Source: CBDUXT01 sp965371245 (GTDB taxonomy: Bacteria; Planctomycetota; Phycisphaerae; UBA1845). From it: 17,326 bases of DNA. This document shows, piece by piece, positions 9,801 to 16,987 of the stretch (positions are counted from its first letter, which is position 1; each line of letters starts with the position of its first letter). The position numbers and the translations under genes are program-made. The stretch lies in assembly GCA_965371245.1 (NCBI GenBank), contig CBDUXT010000108.1, positions 1 through 17,326 of the forward strand, read 5' to 3'. A model generated the notes under the pieces. It did not search any database, had not been told where the DNA came from, and worked only from the letters and a program-made list of their open reading frames with translations.

Positions 9801-10370
9801 TCCGTCCGGATCGTTGATGCGTACCATGACGCCGGTCGTATCGCTCCCGTCCAGTCCGCTCACGCGGAAATAGCCGTCCGTGTGGCTGACGAACGAGACC
9901 CTTCCCGTGACCGTCTCCTGCCCCTTCTCGAGGAACACATCGCCGGCGATGACGTCGCCCGCGGCCGTGCGATTGGCGAGGATCGTGGCCACGCCCCCGC
10001 CCGGAGCGCATTCGTCGGACGCAGCCAGGCCGCTTTCACCGAGCGCCACGCAGGCCGCCGGTGCTTGGGCAAATATCTGCTGCAAGGTCAGGAAGTTGGC
10101 CGGCAACTCAATCACCATGTTACGCGGGATGATCACCACCTGCCCCCCGACGACGATGCGGCCGCCGGACCAGGGATTGCCCGGATCATCAACTTTGAGT
10201 ACCTCGATCACACCTATCAAGGGCACGCTGTTCTGGGCGGACGCCTCGGAAGCCCACGCGAGGCACAAGGCCACAGCCGCCAACAACCCCCACACGGTTC
10301 GGCGCGCGACCGACTCGAACCGCGACCGGCATTGGAAAAAAGTCGCCACAGTAATACTGCTGATGGACAT
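3897..10370 (-). CDS. Giant secreted multidomain di-haem cytochrome c peroxidase (CCP/MauG family), 2157 aa
   Basis: The start is ATG 10370 because AGGAGGG at 10378-10384 sits 7 bases upstream and a signal peptide follows (ARRTVWGLLAAVALCLAWA, cut near ASA/QN, residue 45); an in-frame ATG at 10475 is less likely. Order: residues 45-836 are a module shared with the upstream gene; 850-1140 are about three PKD/K319-like domains (ADAGPDQ motifs); 1150-1660 are a di-haem CCP domain. Its CASCH at 1190-1194 and CIECH at 1482-1486 bind c-type haem, and Met1595 in FKVPSLRN...GPYMHSG is the expected axial ligand; WDGRAN near 1297 is also typical. Residues 1722-1757 are a GACC cysteine module, 1758-1884 are thrombospondin type 3 repeats, and 1885-2157 are unknown. 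Family members reduce peroxide or oxidise protein substrates in the periplasm; the substrate here is unknown. Ordinary CCPs are about 350 residues, so the domain is normal and the context is extraordinary. Confidence 0.93.
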   Translation of the reverse strand: MSISSITVATFFQCRSRFESVARRTVWGLLAAVALCLAWASEASAQNSVPLIGVIEVLKVDDPGNPWSGGRIVVGGQVVIIPRNMVIELPANFLTLQQIFAQAPAACVALGESGLAASDECAPGGGVATILANRTAAGDVIAGDVFLEKGQETVTGRVSFVSHTDGYFRVSGLDGSDTTGVMVRINDPDGRHTIQRGKGCAGGRNCSPDPRFTNDADNYTVAFSTGYPVCIPSTVIGGNRTVGSDSKGFGDAFCPMTNRDAVPVPDATRFAPLRIGDSVVVQGNFEVINGVRFLSVYDVLVRDAIRTSGNPTQPDYMIFDEVEWDVAGFQNERARLLLIGFSTHPNSQLDIFSLHVDPATNENHEVPLASTVGNPRTILQGVGAANIGIFKIRFDVDFFKGAPVRTRLSPCENLRNAGFGVCPTATNLGPDFGVISPITREIIGRTIQKKLHPELAAFDINGDDAPWGEYLTPVGVAQPEFVEIDLDAISTPFIFAGIPWNLDRRLGPAGCIDSNGDGVVDCETIPQPLDPFPFSGLDPRTQALVPLQARDRILSAFGPNGPATTVMSWPPVDPPLVDPKAVRVDIVRATFKEELDCTKIDVWAESDLAGEMVVTGSDMTPQTMVGDGTGRFFAHISLPISVPVPATITVTQTSDGSSDERPLIDEVVITEVTYDVTTQRLVVRGTSSTAGGSASLTLAGGEPTNAGGEVSILGVQVPPRTVTLASGAGGFETRKVIVNPTLPDVLSVTEATYDQDFGRWTISGTSSVPGPGNAVLVYLGQATLGTLIEAAQVDASGIWAIVTADASPADPNAPGAPATITVQSIPLGGVLDGVAFTRTGTPPPTAPLADAGPDQLAVLGATVQLDGSASSGPFTSFQWHQVAGPVVVLSDPDIVNPTFIFPSSPSGVSVTFYLTVSGALGSADDLVTVSSFDPVNDVPVAVATLDQTEQIIANPADPPAFPTVLVLLDGGESLGLIDNFVWEQTGGPPVVLGELQLDGSIVPNPNTANPAFTVTTPPGQTVLDFNLTVSGSTGVNTTSLTVTLDHTAPEVVADAGPDQIVVAGEFVVLNAGGSIGDGLTYSWAQVGDIPVTGPPFGLDGTDTVEMTFFFPGLEEPLVFELTVTDLLGTSATDTVTISRFPRFPEPSLKTVPVPEPDNLFDFVKDKNAAIALGKTLFWDMQVGGDGVQACASCHHHAGADARFRNTLHPGPNGVFDVGGPNHTLLRSNFPFIEDDIVGSQGVARTDFVSIVPGRALDDGVTVLDSTHSVGSINTRQVTGRQAPSVINAIFNIRSFWDGRANFVFNGVNPFGLRDPNAPTILKVQPDGSVVPVRVAIEKSSLASQAVGPPNNEVEMSWNGRSFPELGRKLLNLRPLARQIVDPTDSVLGGMMHPSGRGLDTTYEAMVRSAFLDRYWDSTEQTPDGFSVMEANFSLFFGLAVQVYESTLVSDDAPYDRFREGDDSALTPQQKHGLEIFLNQALCIECHEGPEFTGATVSNIIVEDPVENMIMADRGTAVYDSAFYNIGVRPTTDDPGVAGTDPFGNPLSFTRLSQQNVVIGPPMLFEPEVDPNLRTAIDGSFKVPSLRNVELTGPYMHSGVFATLTQVVEFYSRGGDFIQENIQDATTSIRPLALTPQDETDLVAFLTSLTDERVRLQSAPFDHPQLFISNGHVGDVVALTDDGTGAAVNQLEEIAAVGAVGGPPILPFAQPNIGAGIGPELPPLGACCIAGVCDAIVLEFDCGAGMWTAGGVCTVGSCSSCSTDGDGDGVPDGCDPCPLDNPDDTDLDGVCDSDDACPGFNDLADGDGDGVADGCDSCPLDNPDDTDLDSVCDSTDACPGFDDLADADGDGVADDCDPCPADNPDDTDLDGVCDSDDICPGISDFATIQTVIESHTVGNGVFPGSSKQPIAGVEVCAYDDSLASCVDTQCGGLNSNSKTCIATMCAAAGCCTTDATGSCSVQVLAGDYVIVAFDPTAIVLPDPLGKNLDTLACESFARKRLKQIVRSDGKKLPAKTTRLTGSDLLIMEPEYILWDGTEQAYPFVFEAVGDWGVTTSVAPPEGFISDFNNLAEFVFTGTEEAVQFTITEVGSDLVPTDTTFEVTHKGRREIIHSKVDIFLTAEYARSRGFDPAVLRANGLIKELPGTAAFGQSRKGRGK
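4736..5095 (-). repeat. Tandem 120-bp repeats encoding thrombospondin type 3 calcium repeats
   Basis: About three tandem copies with a 120-base (40-residue) period; for example GAAGCCTGGACAGGCGTCG occurs at about 4853 and again at about 4973. Each copy encodes a block DGDGDGVxDxCDxCPxDNPD followed by DTDLDGVCDSDDxCPGF. The copies are similar at DNA level, which suggests recent duplication or gene conversion and makes the region prone to copy-number change or misassembly. Confidence 0.85.
7863..10237 (-). repeat. Copy 2 of the duplicated approximately 790-aa extracellular module (in the peroxidase)
   Basis: This stretch encodes residues about 45-836 of the peroxidase and aligns end to end with 10572-12967 in the neighbouring gene. 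Shared landmarks in order are IPRNMV, GGVATILANR, HTDGY, NDPDGRHTIQ, NERxRLLLIGFSTHP and TNENHEVPLAST. Roughly two thirds of the residues look identical by eye. Its last part seems to be three Ig-like segments of about 85 residues (VxRATFK, TYDVTTQ and ATYDQDFG starts). Confidence 0.85.
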
Positions 10371-10568
10371 CGTATATCCCTCCTCTTTCTGAGCGCATCG
10401 ACTTCGATCCGAACGCGCGTCAGGGTGGTTCACGTTCACAGTTGGCTGTCCGTTGTCACAACACCAAGGCTTCATCGGTCCACCTCACAGGCACTGTTGG
10501 CGTTCCATTCCGCAACGCCGGGAACCGTATTCTCCGTCGTCCGCAGCCTTCGTCGCGCGGGGCGCTCA
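10371..10568 (-). promoter_or_regulatory. 198-base spacer between the two giant minus-strand genes
   Basis: This is the space between the stop of the frameshifted gene (10569-10571) and the peroxidase ATG. It contains the peroxidase ribosome-binding site AGGAGGG (10378-10384) and only a weak 6-bp hairpin (GGCGTT/AACGCC, 10499-10519) with no U-run. No strong terminator is seen, so co-transcription is possible. GAGGTGG ahead of an in-frame ATG at 10475 could allow a 35-residue N-terminal extension, but that would bury the signal peptide. Confidence 0.45.
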
Positions 10569-10571
10569 TCA

Positions 10572-12967
10572 CTGAACATTGAACGTCACTCCTTGCAGGA
10601 CGCCACCAAGCGGCGTGGACTGAACGCTGATGGTTGTTGGCGCGCCGGAGGCGCTCGGATCGGCCGGTGTATTGGCCGCCGTTGTGATCGCCCATTGGCC
10701 TGCGGCGTCCACCGCGCCGGCACCGATGAGCGTGCCGGTTACCGGCGGACCCAGATAGGCCATCACGGTGTTGCCCGGCCCCGGAACGGAACTGGTTCCC
10801 GTCAATGTCCATATGCCTTGTGCCGAATCGTATTGGGCCTCGGCGACGGTAAGGACGTCGGCGGGCGTCGGATTCACGATCACTTGCCTTGTCTCCGACC
10901 CGCCGTCTGCGGACGCCATGCTCACCGTATGGGGAGGCACGTCGATGCCCGCGACGGCGACTTCTCCGTTGGCGTTCGCGGGCTCGCCGGTGCCGATGAT
11001 CAGCGAGGCCGATCCGCTGGCCGTGCTTGAAGACCCTGCGACCGACAACTCTCCGGTAGTTACGTCGAAGGTGGCGCGAACGACGGCGACCTCGTCCGTG
11101 AGTGTTCGTCGATCCGAACTGCTATGGGTCGTTTGCGTTACGGTGATCGACGGTGGTACGGGCACGCCGACGGGCAAACTGATGTGTGCGAAGAAGCGAC
11201 CGCTGCCGTCACCGACCATCGTCCGGGGCGACAGTCCGTCACCACTGACGACAAGATCTCCGGGCAGATCGGATTCCGCCCATACATCGATCTTGGTGCA
11301 GCCGATCTCTTCCTTGAATGTCGCCCGGGTAATGCTGACGGGGTTGCCGAGCGCCCCGATGAACGACGGGTCCGTCGGAGGCCAACTCAACACCGATGTG
11401 GCGGGACCGCCCCGGCCGAAGGCTGACAAAATCCGGTCGCGCGCCTGGATCGGCACCAACGCCTGCGTCCGTGGATCCCGTCCGGAAAACGGGAAAGGAC
11501 TCAGCGGCTGCGGAGTTGCCTCACAATCCACCACGCCGTCACCGTCGGAATCGATGCAACCCGCGGGTGACAGTCGCCGATCAAGGTTCCACGGGATGCC
11601 GCTGAACATGAACGGCGTCTGAAGGGCATCGAGGTTGATCTCCACGAACTCGGGGTGAGCCACGCCGACGGGCGTGAGGTACTCGCCCCACGGGGCGTCG
11701 TTGCCGGCGATGTCCAGTACCTTCAGCGTCGGATAGGCCTGCTTGTGTCGCGTCCGCCCGATCAACTCCCGCGTGATCGGGCTCACGATGCTGAACTCCG
11801 GCGCCAAGTTGGTCACCGTGGGGCAGACGAACAACCCGGCGTTCAGTAGATTGACGCAGGCGGAGTCCTCTGGATCGACGGGCGCCCCACGCAGGAAGTC
11901 GATGATGTACCGAATCTTGAATATCCCGACGTTGGTGAAGCCGATGCCCTGACGAGTCGTAAGCGGATTGCGCACCGTCGAAGCCAACGGCACCTCATGG
12001 TTCTCGTTGGTGGTAGGATCGACGTGCAGTGAGAACACATCCATCAGTGAGTCCGGATGTGTGGAAAAACCGATCAGCAGCAGGCGGATCCTCTCGTTCT
12101 GGAAGCCGGCCACTTCCCATTCGATCTCGTCGAAGATCATGAAATCCGGCTGCGTCGGATCCTCCGCGGTAGTGAGGGCGTCCTGGACCAGCACGTCGTA
12201 CGCCGACAGGAATCGCACGCCGTTGATCTCTTCGAAGTTGCCCTTGGCGGTGACGATGTCTCCGACCTGCATGGGCGCGAAGCGCGTCGAGTCGGGAACC
12301 GGATCGACACCGCGGTTCGTGGCCGGGCAGAACGGGTCGCCCGTTCCGTTGACGTCACTGCCGGCCGATCGCTGGCCACCGGTAACGGTGCTGGGGAGGC
12401 AGGCCGGATAACCCGTGGAGAACACCACCGTGTAGTTGTCCGGATTGTTGGCGAACCGCGGATCGGCGCTGCAGTTGGGACCGCCCGCGCACCCCTTACC
12501 CGCCTGGATCGTGTGGCGCCCGTCGGGGTCGTTGACCCGGACCATGACGCCGGTGTTGTTATTGCCGTTCCGACCGTTCAGTCGAAGGTAGCCGTCGGTG
12601 TGGTTGATGTAACTGATCCGCCCCGACACCAGCTCCTGGCCCTTCTCAATGAACACGTCACCGGCAATGACGTCGCCTTGCGATGTGCGATTGGCAAGAA
12701 TGGTTGCGACGCCGCCCGGTCCGCCATGCAGACATTCATCATTGGTGGCCAGACCGCTCTCGCCGAGGACGATGCACTCCGCCGGCGCCTGAGCGAATAC
12801 TTGTTGCAGCGTGAGAAATTTCTCAGGCAATTCCATGACCATGTTGCGCGGAATGATGATGACCTGTCCGCCGACGACGATGACACCGCCGGACCAGACA
12901 TCATCGAGATCGTCCAATCCAAGGCGGTCGATGACGCCGATGTTGATCGCGCCGATCGCCGGCACCG
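10572..12967 (-). repeat. Copy 1 of the duplicated approximately 790-aa extracellular module
   Basis: This is a direct, diverged copy of 7863-10237 on the same strand. It has the same order of conserved blocks, with small indels. It ends with GGVLQGVTFN and a stop, at the point where the peroxidase copy reads GGVLDGVAFTRTG and continues. DNA identity is visibly high in places, for example around 10775 and 8060. This suggests a tandem duplication followed by exchange of flanking domains. Confidence 0.85.
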
Positions 12968-12989
12968 CGCTACGGCAACCGACGTCACC

Positions 12990-13290
12990 CGGCTCGGTCT
13001 TGGTGGGATCCTGCGGACACAAGTCGATGCAGTCGAGTGTCCCGTCGAAATCGGTGTCGTCGTCCGAAACGCCGCAGCCGCAAAAGCCCGGAGCGGTCTT
13101 ATTGGGATCCAGCAGACATAAGTCGATGCAGTTGGGTGTGCCGTCGAAATCGGTGTCGTCTTCCGGCGCGCCGCAGCCGCAAAAGCCCGGGTCGGTCTTA
13201 TTGGGATCTTGCGAACAGAAATCGACGCAGTCAGGCGTACCGTCGGAGTCGGTGTCGCCTTGCGGCGCGCCGCAGGCGCAAAAGAGCGGA
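12990..13290 (-). repeat. Three tandem 99-bp repeats encoding Cys/Asp-rich calcium-type motifs
   Basis: The period is 99 bases (33 residues): CAAAAGCCCGG begins at 13081 and 13180, and CAAAAGAGCGG at 13279. Each unit encodes DTDxDGTxDCxDxCxxDPNKTxPGFCGCG with variations, a thrombospondin type 3-like spacer common in planctomycete extracellular proteins. The array begins about 60 bases downstream of the frameshift, in the reading direction. Confidence 0.8.
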
Positions 13291-15502
13291 TCGACCCCGC
13301 CCGTGAACGTCGGGTGCGGCGAGAAGATCGCGTTGTCGTGGAACAAGTAGTCAACTGGTAGAAGATCTGTCCCGCGGCCCGCGGTGACTCGATGGTCGCA
13401 TTCAGCGCCCCGCCGGGCGCGATCGGCGTGCCGTACGAGTAAGTCAGGTCCGCCCAGTAGCCCAGGTCCGGGTTGTTGGGATCAATGAACAAGGTTCCAT
13501 TGTTCGGGTTGATCCACAGGAACGGCTTCCAGGCCGTCGTCGTCGGGATGATGTCGCCGCCGGCGGCGTTGGGGTTCCGCAGAAAGGGCGGAAACCGTAG
13601 CTCGGTCGGAGGTCCCATCATCGCCGGTGGCGGCGGAAAGTTCAAAGCGCCGTACGGGTTGAATAGGGGATTGATCGGCGGACAGAACTCGCCCATCGGC
13701 ACGTCGGCATTCGAGCACATCTTGGCCACGCCGTAGCCTTCGGTCTTCTGGCCGATCAGAAGCCCCACCGTCCCATCCACTTCGGTGAGCCGCTGCGGGC
13801 TTGGCACCGCGGGCGTCCCGATGATGAACGGCGGCGGATTAAAGCGGAAGTCGCCCTGGCGCGAGTCCACGGAATACTGGTAACCGCAATGGACGTCGCC
13901 GAGCCCCCCGGAGTAGGGGGTCAAGCGCACGTTGTCGGACTCCCGCGGGAACGTGCCGTCCTGACGGATGACGTTGAAGTGCGGACGGAAGCCCCATCCG
14001 GCGCGCCATTGCATCTCGGCTATCTTCGGCGCTCCGTAGGTGGGCTTGAAGTTGAAGAGCTCGAAACTGTGCGAGCCGGAGGAGAAAGGTCCGACTTTTA
14101 TATCGTCGTGAAGTTTCGGGCCGAAATCGACGACGCGGTAATAGTGCGTATGATTATCCAGGTTGATGACCTTTACCTGAAACCGGTCCCCCTGAAACCA
14201 TCCTTCCATCCTGTCACCATCCGGTCCCTCGCCATACATCTCATTGTTCACATAGGCGGTGACAAACCGGTACGGACCGAACTTCCCCTGCTCAATACCC
14301 TCGGCCGCAAGCACATCGAGCGCCTCCGGCGGAAGCTGCTTCTGATCCTCGGCCAGGTCGGCCCAGTCCTGCCAGGTACTCCGGGGCGCCGTGGCGGAGT
14401 CGGTCAGCATGGCCAGCACCGCCGCGGGCGAGGCACCCGCGAGGACCGCCTGAGCCACCGTGTACATCTTCTTTTCCGGCGCCGCCGGTCCGATGTCGTC
14501 GATCGTCAACTGCCGGTTGCGGAACGCGAAGCCCTCTCCCTTCGGCTCCAACTGGACCTGGCCTGTATGGGCGTTGGTCATCTCGAAGATCGGTTGGAGA
14601 AAATGAATGCGGGGAGGATGCTCGCGCCAACCCCAGTTATAGACCCCTGTCAGCAGTCGCACGGGCGGGTGATCGACTGTGATTTCGGCGACTTCGTCAC
14701 TCCCGATCTTCGTCCACACGCTGTCAAACCCCTTAAAGGGAAACGACGCGCTCCCCGGCAGTTTGGTGTCCGTAACAAGAGTCGTCGGGGCGAAATCGTC
14801 GCTCACCAGCGAATAGATTCGGTAATGAACCCGTAAGGTGTCCATCGGATGCGCGTCAACCGGCACGCGCAAAAGAAATGTGTCCGCATCGAACTGCCCG
14901 TCGTACCAGAGCATGTTGACCGTGACCTCCCAGATCTTGCGCGGCTGGTCGTCCATGCCCGGCGCCGTCAGACCGCTGTCGGTCAACCGTTTCATCTTGT
15001 ACTCACCGGGAACGTGGTCGGACACGAAGGCGCCACGATTGAAGTTGAGCATTGCGAAACCGTCGTAGATCCGTCCCTGAGTGGTGCCCAACAGAATGGC
15101 GCTCAACTCCTCGGCCGCGGCGGTCATCGCCGCCTGGTCTCCGTTGGCCGCCGCCGTCTCCAGCATCCCCAGTGCATCGCGCATCGCGCGGTTCGGGCTG
15201 GTCACGTCGGTGATGACGTGGCCCGTCAAACTCACGGCACCTTGCGCTTCAATCGCGAGGACGCCTCCCACCATGGTGAGCAGACCGTTACCGGAAGACT
15301 GGTCGGTATGCGGGATGCGCACCTCGACCCCGGTGGTCGCGGTTAGGACCGGATCCAGAATGCCCGGGTTGTTGGGATCAGCAGGAACCTGGGCCTGCAA
15401 CGCGCCAGGCTGGATCGACGACACCAGAAGAGCCGTGACGAGCGCGCACAATCTTCGTCGCTGCACAATACGCGTGTGTGTGAACATGTTCTTTCCCCTC
15501 AA

Positions 15503-15522
15503 AGTTGGGTCTTATCCCAAAA
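15503..15522 (-). promoter_or_regulatory. Near-palindrome in the leader of the frameshifted giant gene
   Basis: On the coding strand this reads TTTTGGGATAAGACCCAACT, a TTGGG/CCCAA stem with a 6-base loop, ending 15 bases before the ATG at 15487 and next to the GAGGGG ribosome-binding site. It resembles 706-725 ahead of the propeller gene (16 of 20 bases on the top strand). It might be an operator or an RNA hairpin affecting translation. Confidence 0.3.
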
Positions 15523-15971
15523 TCCGAGAAACTTGCGTGATGCGTCGGGCGGAACCGTATGTTCGGCACCGCCGTAGGAGATTGTCGCGATGTGGCGGTT
15601 GTTATTGCGGAGGCGCACGACGAGAACACTGCTTGGGAAGACAGCGTGTTCAGCATCTCCGCGCCGTGCAACTCGAACCTGGGTTGCTCGACATACTCGA
15701 ATGCGTTTGGACCATCGGGACGAAGGCCGTCGGGGTCGGGATTCAAGGAATGTGGACGTGAATCCGGATTGTGGAGGGCTTGTCCGACGGGCGAGTCGAA
15801 GTCAAGGAAACGACCGTGTCGCAATGCGATGGCATGGCCCCGATGCCGACAGTCAAGTTGAGCGCGAATTGAGTTCATGGCTATAAGGCCCCGCACCTTG
15901 CCCGTTTTCCTGGCTCTTTGTCTTGGAACGTATCCCCGAAAGTATGGAACGGTCCCGATGCCCGTGCTCTT

Positions 15972-15990
15972 CACCGGTTGAAAACCGGTG
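15972..15990. repeat. REP-like palindrome
   Basis: CACCGGTT (15972-15979) and AACCGGTG (15983-15990) form a perfect 8-bp stem around a GAA loop, followed by CCACA. The form resembles dispersed intergenic palindromes of bacterial genomes. Only one copy is present in this window, so the dispersed-repeat interpretation is inference. Confidence 0.4.
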
Positions 15991-16807
15991 CCACAAGTAG
16001 CATGCAGCGTTCTCTTCCAGCACGGGGTTCTTCGCGGCTCCGGCGCGAAATGTGCTGACCGAACAAGCAGCCTTGCCGCAAGTGAACGTCACATGTCTGG
16101 CAGTCGCGAAGATAGCCAGTATAGAGGAGCAGACATCTGAGCGTCAAAGAATAATCGGGATTGTTTTTCGCGCGCGAAGTATGGGACGCTGTCTGTTTGC
16201 AGAATAACTGACCGCAACGGCGCGGTAACCGAGCGCATCAGTTTTGGGCCTTGTTGTCGAAGCACCCGGAAAAATCCTGCTATTTGTGGACTATCCTGAT
16301 AATAAAGGACTCAATCCGATTGCTTCTCATGGGTACGGGGCGATAGGCCGCAGAGCCCGATAACCGAGAGTCGCACATTCCTGAAACGAGAGGACTGTGG
16401 TTCACCCATCGTTCGTTGCATACGAAAAGCCATGCTTGAACGGGTCGTTCATTCCCTACTGTGCTGCTCCGCACCATACAGACCGGTGGCCGGGGTCGGC
16501 TCCGGGTCCGGCTCGAGCGGGATGTCGTCCGAAGCGGCCGATGTATCGCTATTGGCGATACCGGCCGGCAGCGGCGGAACAGAATCGGTGGCGAACTCCC
16601 GGACCATCGTCAACAGATCGACGTTGAACAGACGTGTGTAGCTGGCGGGATGTAGCGATCGAATCGTGTCGCCACTTGTGATCATTTGGAGCGGCTTGCC
16701 ATCGGAGGGCATCATCTCGAAGAAGACGCGCTCCGCTGTCTCTGCTGAAAGCCGATTCACGGTGTCCTTGCTGGCACCCGCCACGCGGCAGAGCTGAGCA
16801 AAGCTCC

Positions 16808-16815
16808 AGTCATTC
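16808..16815. repeat. Target site duplication, left copy (AGTCATTC)
   Basis: Exact 8-bp direct repeat of 16988-16995, bordering the MITE. Only one copy is needed for the uninterrupted reading frame of the host gene. Confidence 0.88.
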
Positions 16816-16987
16816 GTAACTCTTCAGCCGTATGCAACGGAACGTGTCGGCACCTCTTGGGGAGGACAAAGATTCTCTTTGTCCAGACGAAGGAGCCGTT
16901 CGGTTGGGAAGCAAAGAGAATCTTTGCTCTCCCCGGTCGAATCCGGGACTTCACCCGCCGGAGCATTGCACACGGCTGAAGAGTTAC
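16816..16987. mobile_element. 172-bp MITE with IS66-type ends
   Basis: GTAACTCTTCAGCCGT (16816-16831) is the exact reverse complement of 16972-16987; the match extends to about 24 bases with two mismatches. The ends are flanked by an exact 8-bp direct repeat AGTCATTC at 16808-16815 and 16988-16995. Termini beginning GTAA plus 8-bp duplications are the known hallmark of the IS66 family. No transposase fits inside, so this is a non-autonomous element. It sits inside the DUF932-like gene, and taking it out with one target copy restores a continuous reading frame, which confirms the boundaries. Two hairpins lie inside. Confidence 0.88.
16864..16928. repeat. Nested palindromes inside the MITE
   Basis: GGACAAAGA/TCTTTGTCC (16864-16884) and AGCAAAGA/TCTTTGCT (16910-16928) are perfect hairpins with 3-base loops. 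The two hairpins are also inverted copies of each other (CAAAGATTCTCTTTG versus CAAAGAGAATCTTTG, with flanking GGGGAG and CTCCCC), so they can pair with each other into one long stem. They may help mobility or stop transcription. Confidence 0.75.

Larger units (their letters stand above)
10569..15487 (-). pseudogene. Giant secreted protein of unknown function, disrupted by a one-base frameshift (about 1639 aa if repaired)
   Basis: The start is ATG 15487 behind GAGGGG, with a signal peptide (RRRLCALVTALLVSS... cut after LQA, residue 32). The first frame is sensible down to FYQ at 13355, then turns into Arg/Ser/Thr-rich nonsense; the sensible continuation VDYLFHDNAIFS resumes one frame over at 13354 and runs to the stop at 10569. 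Restoring one base (CAG-GTT in place of CAG-TT) joins them. Residues 33-720 are an unrecognised region with His/Trp-rich stretches (YNWGWREHPPRIHF near 285, NLDNHTHYYRVVDF near 446). Residues 733-833 hold three 33-residue Cys/Asp repeats (DPNKTxPGFCGCG), and 840-1639 are the module shared with the peroxidase, ending exactly where the peroxidase goes on to its PKD domains. The cut is either a real mutation or a sequencing error; no slippery heptamer supports programmed frameshifting. If intact, it is an extracellular protein probably working with the peroxidase (inference). Confidence 0.8.
15488..16448. other. 961-base stretch without a convincing gene
   Basis: Upstream of the frameshifted giant gene. 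Between about 15560 and 15890 three frames on the two strands are open together for 90-150 codons, none with recognisable motifs or a good ribosome-binding site, so I do not call a gene; a decayed gene is possible. The stretch holds the leader of the giant gene (GAGGGG site and near-palindrome at 15503-15522) and a perfect palindrome at 15972-15990. From 16100 to 16448 the DNA is more AT-rich with nothing I can identify. Confidence 0.45.

Noticed and set aside
10371..10475. Peroxidase start at ATG 10475
   Set aside because: It has a plausible GAGGTGG site, but the 35 added residues are polar and would precede a good signal peptide that already has its own AGGAGGG at ideal spacing.
8466..11030. 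854-codon open frame on the plus strand spanning the spacer between the two giant genes
   Set aside because: It is antisense to both copies of the shared module, has no signal or known domain and is rich in Arg/Asp/Val as expected for a complementary frame. Its length is due to base composition.
12578..13354. Continuation of the first frame of the frameshifted gene to 12578
   Set aside because: After FYQ the translation is Arg/Ser/Thr-rich and meaningless, while the next frame carries calcium repeats and the module shared with the peroxidase.
13352..13358. Programmed ribosomal frameshift
   Set aside because: No X-XXY-YYZ heptamer, A-run or T-run is present at the junction; a base loss or sequencing error explains it more simply.
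15378..15974. 198-codon minus-strand open frame overlapping the start of the giant gene
   Set aside because: It overlaps the well-supported signal peptide start in another frame, begins at a GTG inside a palindrome without a ribosome-binding site and has no recognisable motif.
16280..16477. 65-codon minus-strand frame after the DUF932-like remnant
   Set aside because: It does not continue the DUF932-like homology in any visible way and has no ribosome-binding site or recognisable motif.
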